DNA of 64,000 nucleotides. Origin: Salinicola halophyticus. Lineage in GTDB: Bacteria; Pseudomonadota; Gammaproteobacteria; Pseudomonadales; Halomonadaceae. The notes beneath the pieces are model-generated. The model was not told the origin of the DNA and made no database searches. It worked only from the letters and a program-made list of their open reading frames with translations. Position numbers and translations under genes: made by a program. Of the stretch, positions 8,808-17,095 are shown one piece after another (positions within the stretch are counted from its first letter, which is position 1; each line of letters begins with the position of its first letter). The DNA lies in contig NZ_PZJN01000009.1 of the NCBI RefSeq assembly GCF_003206695.1, forward strand, positions 62,001 to 126,000. Reading direction: 5' to 3'.

Positions 8808-8843
8808 GATGACAGCCTCGGGATGACAGCCTCGGGATGACCG
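8808..8843. repeat. 14-bp tandem repeat, about 2.5 copies
   Basis: The unit GATGACAGCCTCGG occurs twice in perfect tandem (8808-8821, 8822-8835) followed by GATGACCG. It lies between the GntR leader and the end of the deaminase gene, where it is non-coding. Confidence 0.8.
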
Positions 8844-8858
8844 TCGCCCCCGGGACCG

Positions 8859-10226
8859 TCAAGCCTCCACCAGCCGCCGGGCGCAGACGTTATGCCTCGC
8901 CACCATGGCATCGAGGTCGTGACCCAACAGCCGGCCATTCTCGACACGCCGCACGCCGTTGACGATCGACAGATCGACGCTCGGCGGCTGGCAGAACACC
9001 AGCGACGCCAGCGGGTCGTGAATCGCGCCACCCGCCAACGCCAGCGAGTCGAGCCGGAAGCCGATGATGTCGGCGGCCTTGCCCACCGCGAGTTGGCCGA
9101 TATCGTCGCGGCCCAGGGTGGATGCCCCACCGCGGGTGGCGAACCACAGCATTCGGCGCGCGGTGAGCTCGCTCATGTCACCCTGCAGCCGGCCTAGCAG
9201 CATCGCCTGGCGCGCTTCCGCCAGCAGGTGCGAGCCATCGTTGGAGGCGCTGCCATCGACCCCCAGACCGACGCGCATGCCGGCGCGATGCATCGCCATC
9301 ACCAGGGCGATTCCGGAGCCGAGCCGCATGTTGGAACTGGGGCAGTGCGCGGCACCGCAGCAGTGGCCACCCAGCCGCGTGATCTCGTCGCCATGCGGAT
9401 GCACCATGTGCGCGAACCAGACGTCGCTGCCGACCCAGCCGACCTGCTCGGCGTATTCCACCGGCGTGCAGCCGAAGCGTTCGCGGCAGAAAGCTTCCTC
9501 GTCGCGAGTCTCGGCCAGGTGCGTATGCAGATGCACACCGTAATGGCGGGCCAGCGCGGCGCTCTCGACCATTAGCTCACGGGAGACCGAGAACGGCGAG
9601 CAGGGCGCGACCACGATGCGGGTCATCGCTCGCTCGGACGCATCGTGATAGCGCTCGATGGCGCGCTGGGTATCGTCGAGAATCGCCCGCTCCGATTCCA
9701 CCACGCTGTCCGGCGGCAGCCCGCCCTGGGATTCGCCCACCGACATCGAACCGCGCGAGGCGTGAAAGCGCAGCCCCAGCTCGGAAACCGCCGCGATCTG
9801 ATCGTCGATGCGGGCGCCGTTGGGCCATAAATAGGTGTGATCGGCTGCCGTGGTGCAACCGGAGAGCAGCAGTTCGGCCGCGGCGATCTGACTGCTGGCG
9901 TGAAGCGATTCCGGATCGAGCCGCGCCCAGATCGGGTAGTGGGTCACCAGCCAGTCGAACAGCTCGGCGTTCTGCCCGGCGGGAAGGTTGCGCGTCAGGG
10001 TCTGATAGAAATGATGATGCGTGTTCACCAATCCGGGCAAAAGCACATGACCCCGCGCATCGATGACGACGTCGGCCGGCCCGGCTCGCTCTTCTGTCAG
10101 CGCCTCCGCCGGGCCGATGGCGACGATGCGATCGTCCTCCAGCCGGATACTGGCGTTGTGCAGCTCGCGCTGGGCATCGTCGAACGTCGCGATCAGCTCG
10201 GCGTTAAGGATCAGCGTCGTCGTCAT
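8859..10226 (-). CDS. 8-oxoguanine deaminase-like amidohydrolase
   Basis: A 455-residue amidohydrolase-superfamily enzyme. Metal ligands are visible as NTHHHFYQTL, HTHLAETRDEE and GLGVDGSASNDGS; the HCPSSNMRLGSG loop is typical of the group containing guanine deaminase, hydroxyatrazine hydrolases and 8-oxoguanine deaminase. The 8-oxoguanine deaminase group (product urate) fits the sequence best and fits the neighbours, since urate feeds the uraH/uraD steps. The start ATG at 10226 overlaps the uraH stop by one base (TGATG), so the two genes are translationally coupled. Exact substrate is not provable from sequence. Confidence 0.82.
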   Translation of the reverse strand: MTTTLILNAELIATFDDAQRELHNASIRLEDDRIVAIGPAEALTEERAGPADVVIDARGHVLLPGLVNTHHHFYQTLTRNLPAGQNAELFDWLVTHYPIWARLDPESLHASSQIAAAELLLSGCTTAADHTYLWPNGARIDDQIAAVSELGLRFHASRGSMSVGESQGGLPPDSVVESERAILDDTQRAIERYHDASERAMTRIVVAPCSPFSVSRELMVESAALARHYGVHLHTHLAETRDEEAFCRERFGCTPVEYAEQVGWVGSDVWFAHMVHPHGDEITRLGGHCCGAAHCPSSNMRLGSGIALVMAMHRAGMRVGLGVDGSASNDGSHLLAEARQAMLLGRLQGDMSELTARRMLWFATRGGASTLGRDDIGQLAVGKAADIIGFRLDSLALAGGAIHDPLASLVFCQPPSVDLSIVNGVRRVENGRLLGHDLDAMVARHNVCARRLVEA

Positions 10227-10603
10227 CAACTACCTCGGTACGTCGAGTAGCTGTACGGCGATAACAACAACGGCACGTGATAATGCTCGTCGGGAGAGTC
10301 GACGATGAACTGCAGCGGAATCCGATCGAGAAAACGTCCAGCGGATTGCTGACCGGCGCCTAGGGAGTCGGCGTCCAGATAGTCACCAGCGTGAAACAGC
10401 AATTCGTAGACCCCTGCGGTAAAGTCCGCGCCCTCGAGCAGCGGGCCATCGCAGCGGCCGTCGGCATTGGTCACGACATCGGCCAGCTTCAGACGGGTCC
10501 CGCCCTCCAGTCGGTAAAGCTCGATGCGTAGATCGCTGGCGGGGCGACCGCGGGCCGTGTCCAGCACGTGGGTGGTCAGATAACCTTTGAGGGTGTCGCT
10601 CAT
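10226..10603 (-). CDS. uraH: 5-hydroxyisourate hydrolase (transthyretin-like)
   Basis: A 125-residue transthyretin-related protein that converts 5-hydroxyisourate to OHCU, the second step after urate oxidation. It has the catalytic HVLDTARGRPA start motif and the diagnostic C-terminal tetrapeptide YRGS; HYHVPLLLSPYSYSTYRGS ends the protein. GAGGT lies at a good distance from ATG. It is the first gene of an operon with the 8-oxoguanine deaminase gene and is divergent from uraD. Confidence 0.95.
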   Translation of the reverse strand: MSDTLKGYLTTHVLDTARGRPASDLRIELYRLEGGTRLKLADVVTNADGRCDGPLLEGADFTAGVYELLFHAGDYLDADSLGAGQQSAGRFLDRIPLQFIVDSPDEHYHVPLLLSPYSYSTYRGS

Positions 10604-10688
10604 GATGACCTCGATGGAGTGACGGGCGCGGCAGGCTCGAAAACAGTGGATTGCCGAGCGCGCAAGGCGTTAGCCTCATTCAAATGTG

Positions 10689-10700
10689 TTTGTATACAAA
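10689..10700. promoter_or_regulatory. Perfect TTTGTATACAAA palindrome between uraH and uraD
   Basis: A 12-bp perfect inverted repeat sits in the divergent promoter region, 18 bases before the uraD start. It is the best example of the operator-like motif seen at several catabolic promoters here and is a likely site for the GntR regulator at 7975. Confidence 0.6.
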
Positions 10701-10717
10701 GGTCAACCGGAGGCCCC

Positions 10718-11257
10718 ATGACGCCAGCGCTTCTCTCCCCACGGCCCAGTCAGCTGGACCGCGCCGCCTTCATTGCCAGCTATGGCGAGATCTACGAACA
10801 CTCGCCGTGGATCGCGGCGCAGAGCTGGGATCGCGGCCTCGGCGAGGCCCAGGATACCCCCGCCGGACTGGCCGAGCGGCTGCGCCGGCAGGTGGATGCG
10901 GCCTCCGCCGATGCCCAGTTGGCGCTGATCCGCGCCCACCCGGATCTGGCCGGCAAGGCGGCGATCGGCAGCGAGCTGACCGACGACTCTCGCTCGGAAC
11001 AGGCCGGCGCCGGGCTCGATCAATGCACCGCGGAAGAGTTCGCACGCTTCGAGCGGCTCAATCACGCTTACCGTGAACGCTTCGACTTCCCCTTCGTCAT
11101 CGCCGTTCGCGGGCTCGATCGTCATGCGATCCTCGCCGCGTTCGATACGCGCCTGCATCACTCGCCCGAACAGGAACGCCGCACCGCCATCGATCAGATC
11201 CACCGAATCGCGCTGCTGCGCCTGGAGCAGCGAGCCACCGAAAGTCGTAGCCGATAG
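10718..11257 (+). CDS. uraD: OHCU decarboxylase
   Basis: A 179-residue helical protein that decarboxylates 2-oxo-4-hydroxy-4-carboxy-5-ureidoimidazoline to (S)-allantoin. Family features are the early HSPWIA segment, LIRAHPDLAGKAA with the active-site His, and FPFVIAVRG near the C-terminus. A GGAGG ribosome site precedes ATG 10718. Divergent from uraH; together they finish urate-to-allantoin conversion. No urate oxidase gene is present in the window. Confidence 0.93.
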   Translation: MTPALLSPRPSQLDRAAFIASYGEIYEHSPWIAAQSWDRGLGEAQDTPAGLAERLRRQVDAASADAQLALIRAHPDLAGKAAIGSELTDDSRSEQAGAGLDQCTAEEFARFERLNHAYRERFDFPFVIAVRGLDRHAILAAFDTRLHHSPEQERRTAIDQIHRIALLRLEQRATESRSR

Positions 11258-11327
11258 CGCACAGACACCACCGGATCGAGCGGTTATCCTGAGCGCCTGA
11301 TAAAGGCGATCATGAGAGCGGCGACGG

Positions 11328-12281
11328 GTGACGGACGAAGAGCGGCATCGGGCGACTGAACAGCAGCGGCATCGGGCGACTGAACAGCAGCGGCATCGGG
11401 CGACTGAAAAGCAGCAGGGTCGGGCGACTGACACGCAGCAGGATCAGCAAACGGAACCCAAGCGGCGATCGGTCGGTAGACCGGCGGGCGGCGCCAAGAG
11501 CAGCGGCGGGCACAGCCAGTCTCTGGTCAGGGGCCTGACCATTCTGGAGGGTCTGGCGGCGGCGCCGGATGGGCTGGCGCTTTCCGATATCGCCGAAGAC
11601 GTCGAGCTGGCGCCCTCGACCACCCACCGCCTGCTGCAGGCGCTGTTCCACCAGGGCTTTATCACCCAGGACGTCGAAAGCGGCCTGTGGAAGATCGACG
11701 TCAAGACCTTCCGCATCGGCAACAGTTTTCTCGAAGCGCGGGACTTTGTCGCCACCGCCCGCCCGTTCTTGCGCCGACTCACCGCCACCAGCGGTGAGAC
11801 CGCCAATCTGGGTATCCGCGACGACGGCATGGTGGTCTATCTCGCCCAGAGCGAATCCAAGCAGATGATGCGCATGATCACCCGTCTCGGGTCACGGGCG
11901 CCGCTGCACGCCTCCGGCGTCGGCAAGGCGTTGCTGGCGTGGATGCCCCCGCAGGAGTTCGAGCAGATCGTGGCCGGGCGCACGCTCGAGGGCGAAACGC
12001 CCAACACCCTGACCGATGCCGACCGGCTGCGCGAGCAGCTGATCGAGATTCGCCGCCAAGGCTACGCCGTCGACCGCGAAGAGCACGCCATCGGCCTCAA
12101 CTGTGTCGCCGCCACCCTGCACGACGAAAGCGGTCTGCCGCTGGCGGCGATCTCGGTTTCCGGTCCGGTCGCCCGAATCGACGATTCCCGCCTGCCCGAA
12201 CTTGCCGCCTTGGTCGCGGAGACCGCCCGCGAGATCACCGCCAAGATCGGTGGCAAGACGCCCCCCGAGCCGCCAGTATAG
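11328..12281 (+). CDS. IclR-family regulator with repeat-expanded N-terminus
   Basis: A 317-residue regulator starting at GTG. Residues 1-60 are hydrophilic and built from an eight-residue repeat (RHRATEQQ) before the winged helix-turn-helix begins at SLVRGLTILEGLA; the C-terminal IclR effector domain includes HASGVGKALLAWMP and GLNCVAATLHDESG. In purine/allantoin clusters IclR proteins (AllR-like) sense glyoxylate-type metabolites, so a role in this cluster is plausible. The true start is uncertain because the repeat region has no close family counterpart and the ribosome site is weak; a start nearer residue 55 cannot be excluded. Confidence 0.8.
   Translation: MTDEERHRATEQQRHRATEQQRHRATEKQQGRATDTQQDQQTEPKRRSVGRPAGGAKSSGGHSQSLVRGLTILEGLAAAPDGLALSDIAEDVELAPSTTHRLLQALFHQGFITQDVESGLWKIDVKTFRIGNSFLEARDFVATARPFLRRLTATSGETANLGIRDDGMVVYLAQSESKQMMRMITRLGSRAPLHASGVGKALLAWMPPQEFEQIVAGRTLEGETPNTLTDADRLREQLIEIRRQGYAVDREEHAIGLNCVAATLHDESGLPLAAISVSGPVARIDDSRLPELAALVAETAREITAKIGGKTPPEPPV
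11341..11436 (+). repeat. In-frame 24-bp tandem repeat in the IclR gene, 4 copies
   Basis: Units of 24 bases (AGCGGCATCGGGCGACTGAA plus four) at 11341, 11365 and 11389 are identical or differ by one base; the fourth (11413-11436) is degenerate. Each unit encodes eight residues, so copy-number change would keep the frame. Confidence 0.9.
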
Positions 12282-12288
12282 GTTGGGG

Positions 12289-12313
12289 CGAAAAGTCGCC
12301 GAGCGCAGGCATG
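12289..12313. repeat. Solo end of the dispersed repeat
   Basis: GCGAAAAGTCGCCGAGCGCAGG resembles the left terminal segment of the element at 50189 (CGAAAAGTCGGCGAGCGATGG). Only one end is present, just after the IclR stop codon. Confidence 0.4.
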
Positions 12314-12329
12314 TTTCGTTTGGAAACCC

Positions 12330-13184
12330 TCAGGTATTCAGGATCACCCCGCCATTCAGATGGATAGTCTGTCCGGTCATGTAGGAAGACTCCTTGCTGG
12401 CCAGATAGACATAGGCCGGGCCCATCTCGCTGGGCTGGCCGGCACGCTTCATCGGCACCTGGCCGCCGAAGCCCTCGACTTTTTCGTCGTCGAAACTGGC
12501 CGGAATCAGCGGCGTCCACACCGGGCCCGGGGCCACCGCATTGACGCGAATCTCGCGATCCACCAGCGACTGCGCCAGCGAGCGCACCAGCCCCTGAATC
12601 GCGCCTTTGGTCGATGAGTAATCGATCAGCGTCGCGTTGCCCTTGAAGGCGTTGACCGAGGACGTGGCGATGATGGTATCGCCGGCCCCCATATGCGGCA
12701 GGGCTTCACGCACGAAATAGAAATGGCTGAAGATGTTGGTGGCGAAGGTGCGCTGCAGCTGCTCGTCGGTGATTTGCGTCACGTCGTCCCAGTCATGCTG
12801 CTCGGCAGCGTTGTTGACCAGGATGTTGAGCCCGCCCAGTTCGCTGCGCGTGCGCTCGACGGCTTCCCGGCAAAAAGTGGAATCGACGATGTCGCCCTTG
12901 AGCAGCAGGCAACGCTGACCTTCCGCTTCGACCAGCGCCTTGGTGTCCTCCGCATCACGATCTTCATCGAGGTAGACCACGGCGCAGTCGGCCCCTTCGC
13001 GGGCATAGTGCACCGCTACCGCGCGGCCGATGCCGCTATCGCCGCCGGTGATCAATGCCACTTTGCCCTTGAGCTTGCCGGTGCCGCGGTAGTCATCGCG
13101 GATGAACTCGGGCTCGGGCCGCATGTCGTGCTCGTCGCCCGGCTGGTGACTCTGATGCTGCGGGGGAAAATGCGATTCTGACAT
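12330..13184 (-). CDS. Short-chain dehydrogenase of the YghA/YhdF general-stress type
   Basis: A 284-residue NAD(P)-dependent SDR. The long N-terminal tail with HFPPQHQSHQPGDEHDMRP is typical of this subgroup. Core motifs are TGGDSGIGRA (cofactor), NNAA, the catalytic Ser in IIATSSVNAFKG, Tyr/Lys as DYSSTKGA, and the C-terminal MTGQTIHLNGG. Start ATG 13184 follows AGGAGGG; an upstream in-frame ATG is not supported. Related proteins are induced by stress, and the substrate is unknown. It stands alone, convergent with the IclR gene. Confidence 0.88.
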   Translation of the reverse strand: MSESHFPPQHQSHQPGDEHDMRPEPEFIRDDYRGTGKLKGKVALITGGDSGIGRAVAVHYAREGADCAVVYLDEDRDAEDTKALVEAEGQRCLLLKGDIVDSTFCREAVERTRSELGGLNILVNNAAEQHDWDDVTQITDEQLQRTFATNIFSHFYFVREALPHMGAGDTIIATSSVNAFKGNATLIDYSSTKGAIQGLVRSLAQSLVDREIRVNAVAPGPVWTPLIPASFDDEKVEGFGGQVPMKRAGQPSEMGPAYVYLASKESSYMTGQTIHLNGGVILNT

Positions 13185-13476
13185 CCTGGCTCCCTCCTGA
13201 ATGGAATCGAATGAAACCGTGTCTATCGAACAAGACAACGTCTGCTGGCCGAGGAATCCTCCGATGGATTTGCCCCGACGCCCCCTGAGCATAGAAAGCC
13301 TGTAGGTTTTGTCCAAACCTCTGTTTTAACTTTTAACTCAAGTTAATCATGTGAAATGAACTGCCTGTCCTCGGCGATGGTCACCTTGATGCGGAGGGCG
13401 TGAAGCCAGCCGCCAGCGGCGCTACACTATCGCCGCCGCACGCGCTGTCACATTTGCCCGCCAAAGAGGTTTCCCG

Positions 13477-14508
13477 ATGCCTTCGCACCTGCTCTCCATC
13501 GATTCGCTCTCCCGCGATGCCGTCGATCACCTGCTCCGCATCGCCGAGCGCATGGAGCCGATCGCCCAGCGCCGCAAGGTGACCCGCGTGCTCGAAGGCG
13601 CCGTGCTCGGCAATCTGTTCTTCGAGGCCAGCACCCGAACCCGCATCAGCTTCAACGCGGCCTTCTGCCGGCTCGGCGGCAGCGTCTGCGATACCACCGG
13701 TTTCACCTTCTCGTCGATGGCCAAGGGCGAATCGCTCTACGACACCAGCCGGGTGATGGGCGGCTACGTCGACGCCATCGTCATGCGCCACCCCGAGCAA
13801 GGGTCGGTGGCGGAGTTCGCCGAGGCGACCCAGGTGCCGGTAATCAACGGCGGAGACGGCCCCGGCGAGCACCCCAGCCAGGCGCTGCTCGACGTCTACA
13901 CCATCACCAAGGAGTTCGCGCGACTGGGCAAGCCGTTGGCGGGCGCTCATCTGCTGCTGACCGGGGATCTGAAGTACGGCCGCACGGTGCACTCGCTGAT
14001 CAAGCTGCTGTCGCTGTACGACCCGCTGCGAATCACCCTGGTGTCGCCGCCGGGGCTGGAGATGCCGCAGCACCTGGTCGATCTGGTGGCCTCGCGCGGG
14101 CACCGCATCGAGACGCGACCCAATCTGGCGGAGAACTTCGACGATGTGGACGTGATCTACGCCACCCGCATCCAGCGCGAGCGCTTCACCGCGGAAATGT
14201 CGGAAAGCTTCGCCGAACTGACCTCGGACTTCGTCGTCGATCGCGGTTTTCTCGATCGCCGCTGCTCGCCGACCACCATCGTGATGCACCCGCTGCCGCG
14301 CGACAGCCGCCCCGGCGCCAACGATCTCAGCACCGATCTCAACGGCGACCCGCGCCTGGCGATCTTCCGTCAGACCGACAACGGCATTCCCATGCGCATG
14401 GCGATCTTCGCCCATTTGCTGCAGGTGGAGGATCTGATCGAGAAGGATCTGCGCGACGTGGGTTGGTTCGTGCCGAAAACCTATGGTGTCCACGAGAAGA
14501 AACTTTAA
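13477..14508 (+). CDS. pyrB: Aspartate carbamoyltransferase catalytic chain
   Basis: A 343-residue enzyme condensing carbamoyl phosphate and aspartate to N-carbamoyl-aspartate in de novo pyrimidine synthesis. Carbamoyl-phosphate site FEASTRTRISF, MAKGES loop, GEHPSQALLD, and aspartate-side MHPLPRDSR are all present. The C-terminal extension (DVGWFVPKTYGVHEKKL) makes it longer than the usual 305-335 residues. No pyrI regulatory chain or pyrC-like gene is next to it. It is convergent with ruvX instead of being co-directional with the gshB-algH-ruvX block as in many gammaproteobacteria. Confidence 0.93.
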   Translation: MPSHLLSIDSLSRDAVDHLLRIAERMEPIAQRRKVTRVLEGAVLGNLFFEASTRTRISFNAAFCRLGGSVCDTTGFTFSSMAKGESLYDTSRVMGGYVDAIVMRHPEQGSVAEFAEATQVPVINGGDGPGEHPSQALLDVYTITKEFARLGKPLAGAHLLLTGDLKYGRTVHSLIKLLSLYDPLRITLVSPPGLEMPQHLVDLVASRGHRIETRPNLAENFDDVDVIYATRIQRERFTAEMSESFAELTSDFVVDRGFLDRRCSPTTIVMHPLPRDSRPGANDLSTDLNGDPRLAIFRQTDNGIPMRMAIFAHLLQVEDLIEKDLRDVGWFVPKTYGVHEKKL

Positions 14509-14526
14509 CCGGGCCAGTCGCTCTTT

Positions 14527-14976
14527 TCAGGCAGATGCCGGGCGATTGAACCAGTTTTCGAGAATCAGCTGGGCAGCAATACCGTCGACGCCACGGTCAC
14601 GGTAGTTGCCCTTGTGGCCCTGCTCCCGGGCGATCAGCTTGGCGGCGCGGGTGGTCCCGCGCTCGTCGAACATCTCCACCGGCTTGCCGAAGCGACCGTG
14701 CAGGCGATTACCGAACTTGCGTGCCCGCACGCTCATGTCGGACTCGCTGCCGTCGTCGTGGATCGGCAGCCCGACCACCAGCAGGTCGGGCTGCCACTCC
14801 TTCAGCAGATTCTCGACCTTGACCCAGTCGGGGATTCCGTCGCGGGCCGTCAGCGGTTCCAGGCCGCTGGCCGAGCGCAGCATCTCGTTGCCGACCGAGA
14901 CGCCGATGCGCCGGGTGCCGTAGTCGAACGCCATCACCAGGCGCTGGCCGGTTTTATCGCTTGCTGCCGACGACAT
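14527..14976 (-). CDS. ruvX: Putative Holliday junction resolvase/pre-16S rRNA nuclease RuvX (YqgF)
   Basis: A 149-residue RNase H-fold protein. AFDYGTRRIGVSVGN carries the first catalytic Asp, VVGLP and DERGTTRAA follow, and DRGVDGIAAQLILENW ends the fold with the last acidic residue. The start codon overlaps the algH stop by one base (TGATG), so expression is coupled. Confidence 0.93.
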   Translation of the reverse strand: MSSAASDKTGQRLVMAFDYGTRRIGVSVGNEMLRSASGLEPLTARDGIPDWVKVENLLKEWQPDLLVVGLPIHDDGSESDMSVRARKFGNRLHGRFGKPVEMFDERGTTRAAKLIAREQGHKGNYRDRGVDGIAAQLILENWFNRPASA

Positions 14977-15560
14977 CAGGCGTGACCGGCGTCGCGGGTC
15001 ATCAGGTTGAGATCAACGCCGAGAATCCCGGCGGCCGCGCTCAGGCGCTGCTCCGGCGGGCGGTCGAACAGGATCCCGGCGTCGCCTTCGGCAATCAGCC
15101 AGGTGTTCTGCTTGAGCTCGTCCTCGAGCTGCCCGGACTTCCAGCCCGCGCAACCCAGCGTCACCAGGTACTGCTCAGGGCCGCGTCGCTGGGCGATCGC
15201 CTGCAGGATGTCCACCGAAGTGGTCAGTGCCAGTCCGTCTGCGACCTGAATGCTGGAGTCCCACTCTTCGGCGTTGCCGCGGTGCAGAATGAATCCGCGG
15301 TCGCGATAGGTCGGTCCGCCGTTGTAGACCAGCACGTCGTTGTGCGGGCCGGATTCGGACTCGATATCGAGCTGCTCGAACAGCCCGTCCAGGGTCAGAT
15401 CGGAGGGGCGATTGACGACGACACCCAGGGTGCCGTCGTCGTCGTGATCGCAGAGATACGTCAGCGTTCCCGCAAAGTTGGGATCTTCCATATGCGGCAT
15501 CGCCATCAGGAAGTAGTGCTTGAGGCTCTGCATCGGGGGCGTTGGCCTGATCGTTGGCAT
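14976..15560 (-). CDS. algH: YqgE/AlgH family protein
   Basis: A 194-residue protein of the UPF0301 family; its molecular role is not firmly known, though it was named for alginate regulation. Family motifs: LKHYFLMAMPHMEDPNF at the start, GVVVNRP, YNGGPTYRDRGFILH, and the Cys in LVTLGCAGWKSGQLE. The start at 15560 has GGAG at a short distance; a second ATG nine codons in is possible. It is the middle gene of the conserved gshB-algH-ruvX block. Confidence 0.93.
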   Translation of the reverse strand: MPTIRPTPPMQSLKHYFLMAMPHMEDPNFAGTLTYLCDHDDDGTLGVVVNRPSDLTLDGLFEQLDIESESGPHNDVLVYNGGPTYRDRGFILHRGNAEEWDSSIQVADGLALTTSVDILQAIAQRRGPEQYLVTLGCAGWKSGQLEDELKQNTWLIAEGDAGILFDRPPEQRLSAAAGILGVDLNLMTRDAGHA

Positions 15561-15696
15561 AAGACTCCATCGGACATCGCACGGCGGCCCGGCGGTCGCG
15601 CCGCCGCCGCCAGTCGTAAACGAAATAGATCCATTGTATCACTTCTGCCAAATGACCTTTGATCCGCGCAATCGGCCCAGCGCTGTGACTCAAGCC

Positions 15697-16671
15697 CTAT
15701 GACTTCAGCCGTTTGGCGATTGCGGCCATCAACTGGGCGGCGATGTCCGTGCCGCGCTGGTCGTCGATCTCGCGCACGCAGGTGGGGCTGGTGACGTTGA
15801 TCTCGGTGATGTAATCGCCGATCACGTCAAGGCCGACGAACAACAGCCCCTTCTCGCGGATCATCGGCTGCACCTGCTCGACCAGCCAGTAGTCGCGGTC
15901 GGTCAGCTCGCGGGAGACGCCGCGGCCGCCGGCGGCCAGGTTGCCACGGGTCTCGCCGGCGCTGGGGATGCGTGCCAGGCCATAGGGTACCGGCTCGCCG
16001 TCGACCAGCAGGATGCGGGTGTCGCCATCCTTGATCTCGGGCAGGTAGCGCTGGGCCATGATCTGGCGCTGGCCACGCTCGGTGAGCTGTTCGATCACCG
16101 CGCCGAGATTGCGACCTTCCGGGCCGATATGAAAGATGCCGGTGCCGCCCATGCCGTCCAGCGGCTTGAAGATGGTGTCGCCATGCTCGGCCTGGAAGGC
16201 GCGCAGCACCGCGTCGCGACACGACACCACCGTGGGCGGAATGCAGTGGGCGAACTGCTGCGCGAACAGCTTCTCGTTGCACTCGAACAGCGCCCGGGTC
16301 GGGTTGACCACCAGCGTGCCCTCGCGCTCGGCGAAGGCCAGCAGATGCACGGCGTTGAGGAAGTGGCTGTCCACCGGCGGATCCTTGCGCATCAGGATCA
16401 CGTCGAGCTCGCCCAACGGCATCGCCTCACGCTCGCCCAGGTCATACCAGTGCTGCGGATCGCGATGGACCTTGAGCGAACGCGCACTGCCCATCGCCCG
16501 CCCCTCGTAGAGGTAAAGGTCTTCCTGCTCGAGATAGTAGAGCGACCAGCCCATCGATTCCGCCGCCCACAGCAGCGTCAGGGAGGTGTCCTTCTTGTAG
16601 GTGATGTCGGCGATGGGATCCATCACCACGCCGAGCTTCACCGTGCCGGTCTTCAACGTGCCCTGGCTCAT
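15697..16671 (-). CDS. gshB: Glutathione synthetase
   Basis: A 324-residue ATP-grasp enzyme joining gamma-glutamylcysteine and glycine. N-terminal domain LGVVMDPIADITYKKDTSL, central MRKDPPVD, ATP-binding KPLDGMGGTGIFH, and NVTSPTCVREID at the Mg/ATP site. Upstream of algH with a 136-base gap, so it may have its own transcript or read through. Confidence 0.95.
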   Translation of the reverse strand: MSQGTLKTGTVKLGVVMDPIADITYKKDTSLTLLWAAESMGWSLYYLEQEDLYLYEGRAMGSARSLKVHRDPQHWYDLGEREAMPLGELDVILMRKDPPVDSHFLNAVHLLAFAEREGTLVVNPTRALFECNEKLFAQQFAHCIPPTVVSCRDAVLRAFQAEHGDTIFKPLDGMGGTGIFHIGPEGRNLGAVIEQLTERGQRQIMAQRYLPEIKDGDTRILLVDGEPVPYGLARIPSAGETRGNLAAGGRGVSRELTDRDYWLVEQVQPMIREKGLLFVGLDVIGDYITEINVTSPTCVREIDDQRGTDIAAQLMAAIAKRLKS

Positions 16672-17095
16672 TGATCGGGTTTCCCAGAAAGAGGATTGAA
16701 TGAGCCGCAGTATGACGTAGCTCCCGCCTGATCTGTAGGGGTCCGGTGAAACCGGAGCGCGGCGCGAGATCCTCGAAGCCTGCCGCGACTAATGGCTAGG
16801 CGGAAAACGAGGTCGAGCCGACCAACGTATAATGTATACATTGATTCAATAGGCGCAATCTCCCTCTTGAAGAGCATCGACTGACTGGCTGGAGAAAGCC
16901 CCTGGCATCTGCGTTATTCGACTCGGCGGCCGTCTTCCAGCGCTCGATCATGGCGGGAAAGCGCTTTCGGGTTCGCAGCCGATCTCTTCTTCAAGGCACT
17001 GGTTTCAAGGTACTAGCCCTCGACCCAATGCCCTGGCGCGCTGATTTCCCATTGGTGTGCCAGCCAGAAGGATGTCTTCACTCGGAGATCGCCGC
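16672..17095. other. Intergenic region between gshB and the TRAP operon
   Basis: A 424-base divergent region. I see a small hairpin (tccgg / ccgga, 16742-16756) and the palindrome at 16831; no convincing small gene or RNA. It must hold the promoters of gshB and the TRAP operon. Confidence 0.5.
16831..16842. promoter_or_regulatory. Perfect AATGTATACATT palindrome upstream of the TRAP operon
   Basis: A 12-bp perfect inverted repeat sharing the TGTATACA core with the sites of the purine and hydroxyproline clusters. It lies 254 bases before the TRAP binding-protein gene and 160 bases from gshB. A GntR-type operator is likely, but no regulator gene is adjacent. Confidence 0.5.
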
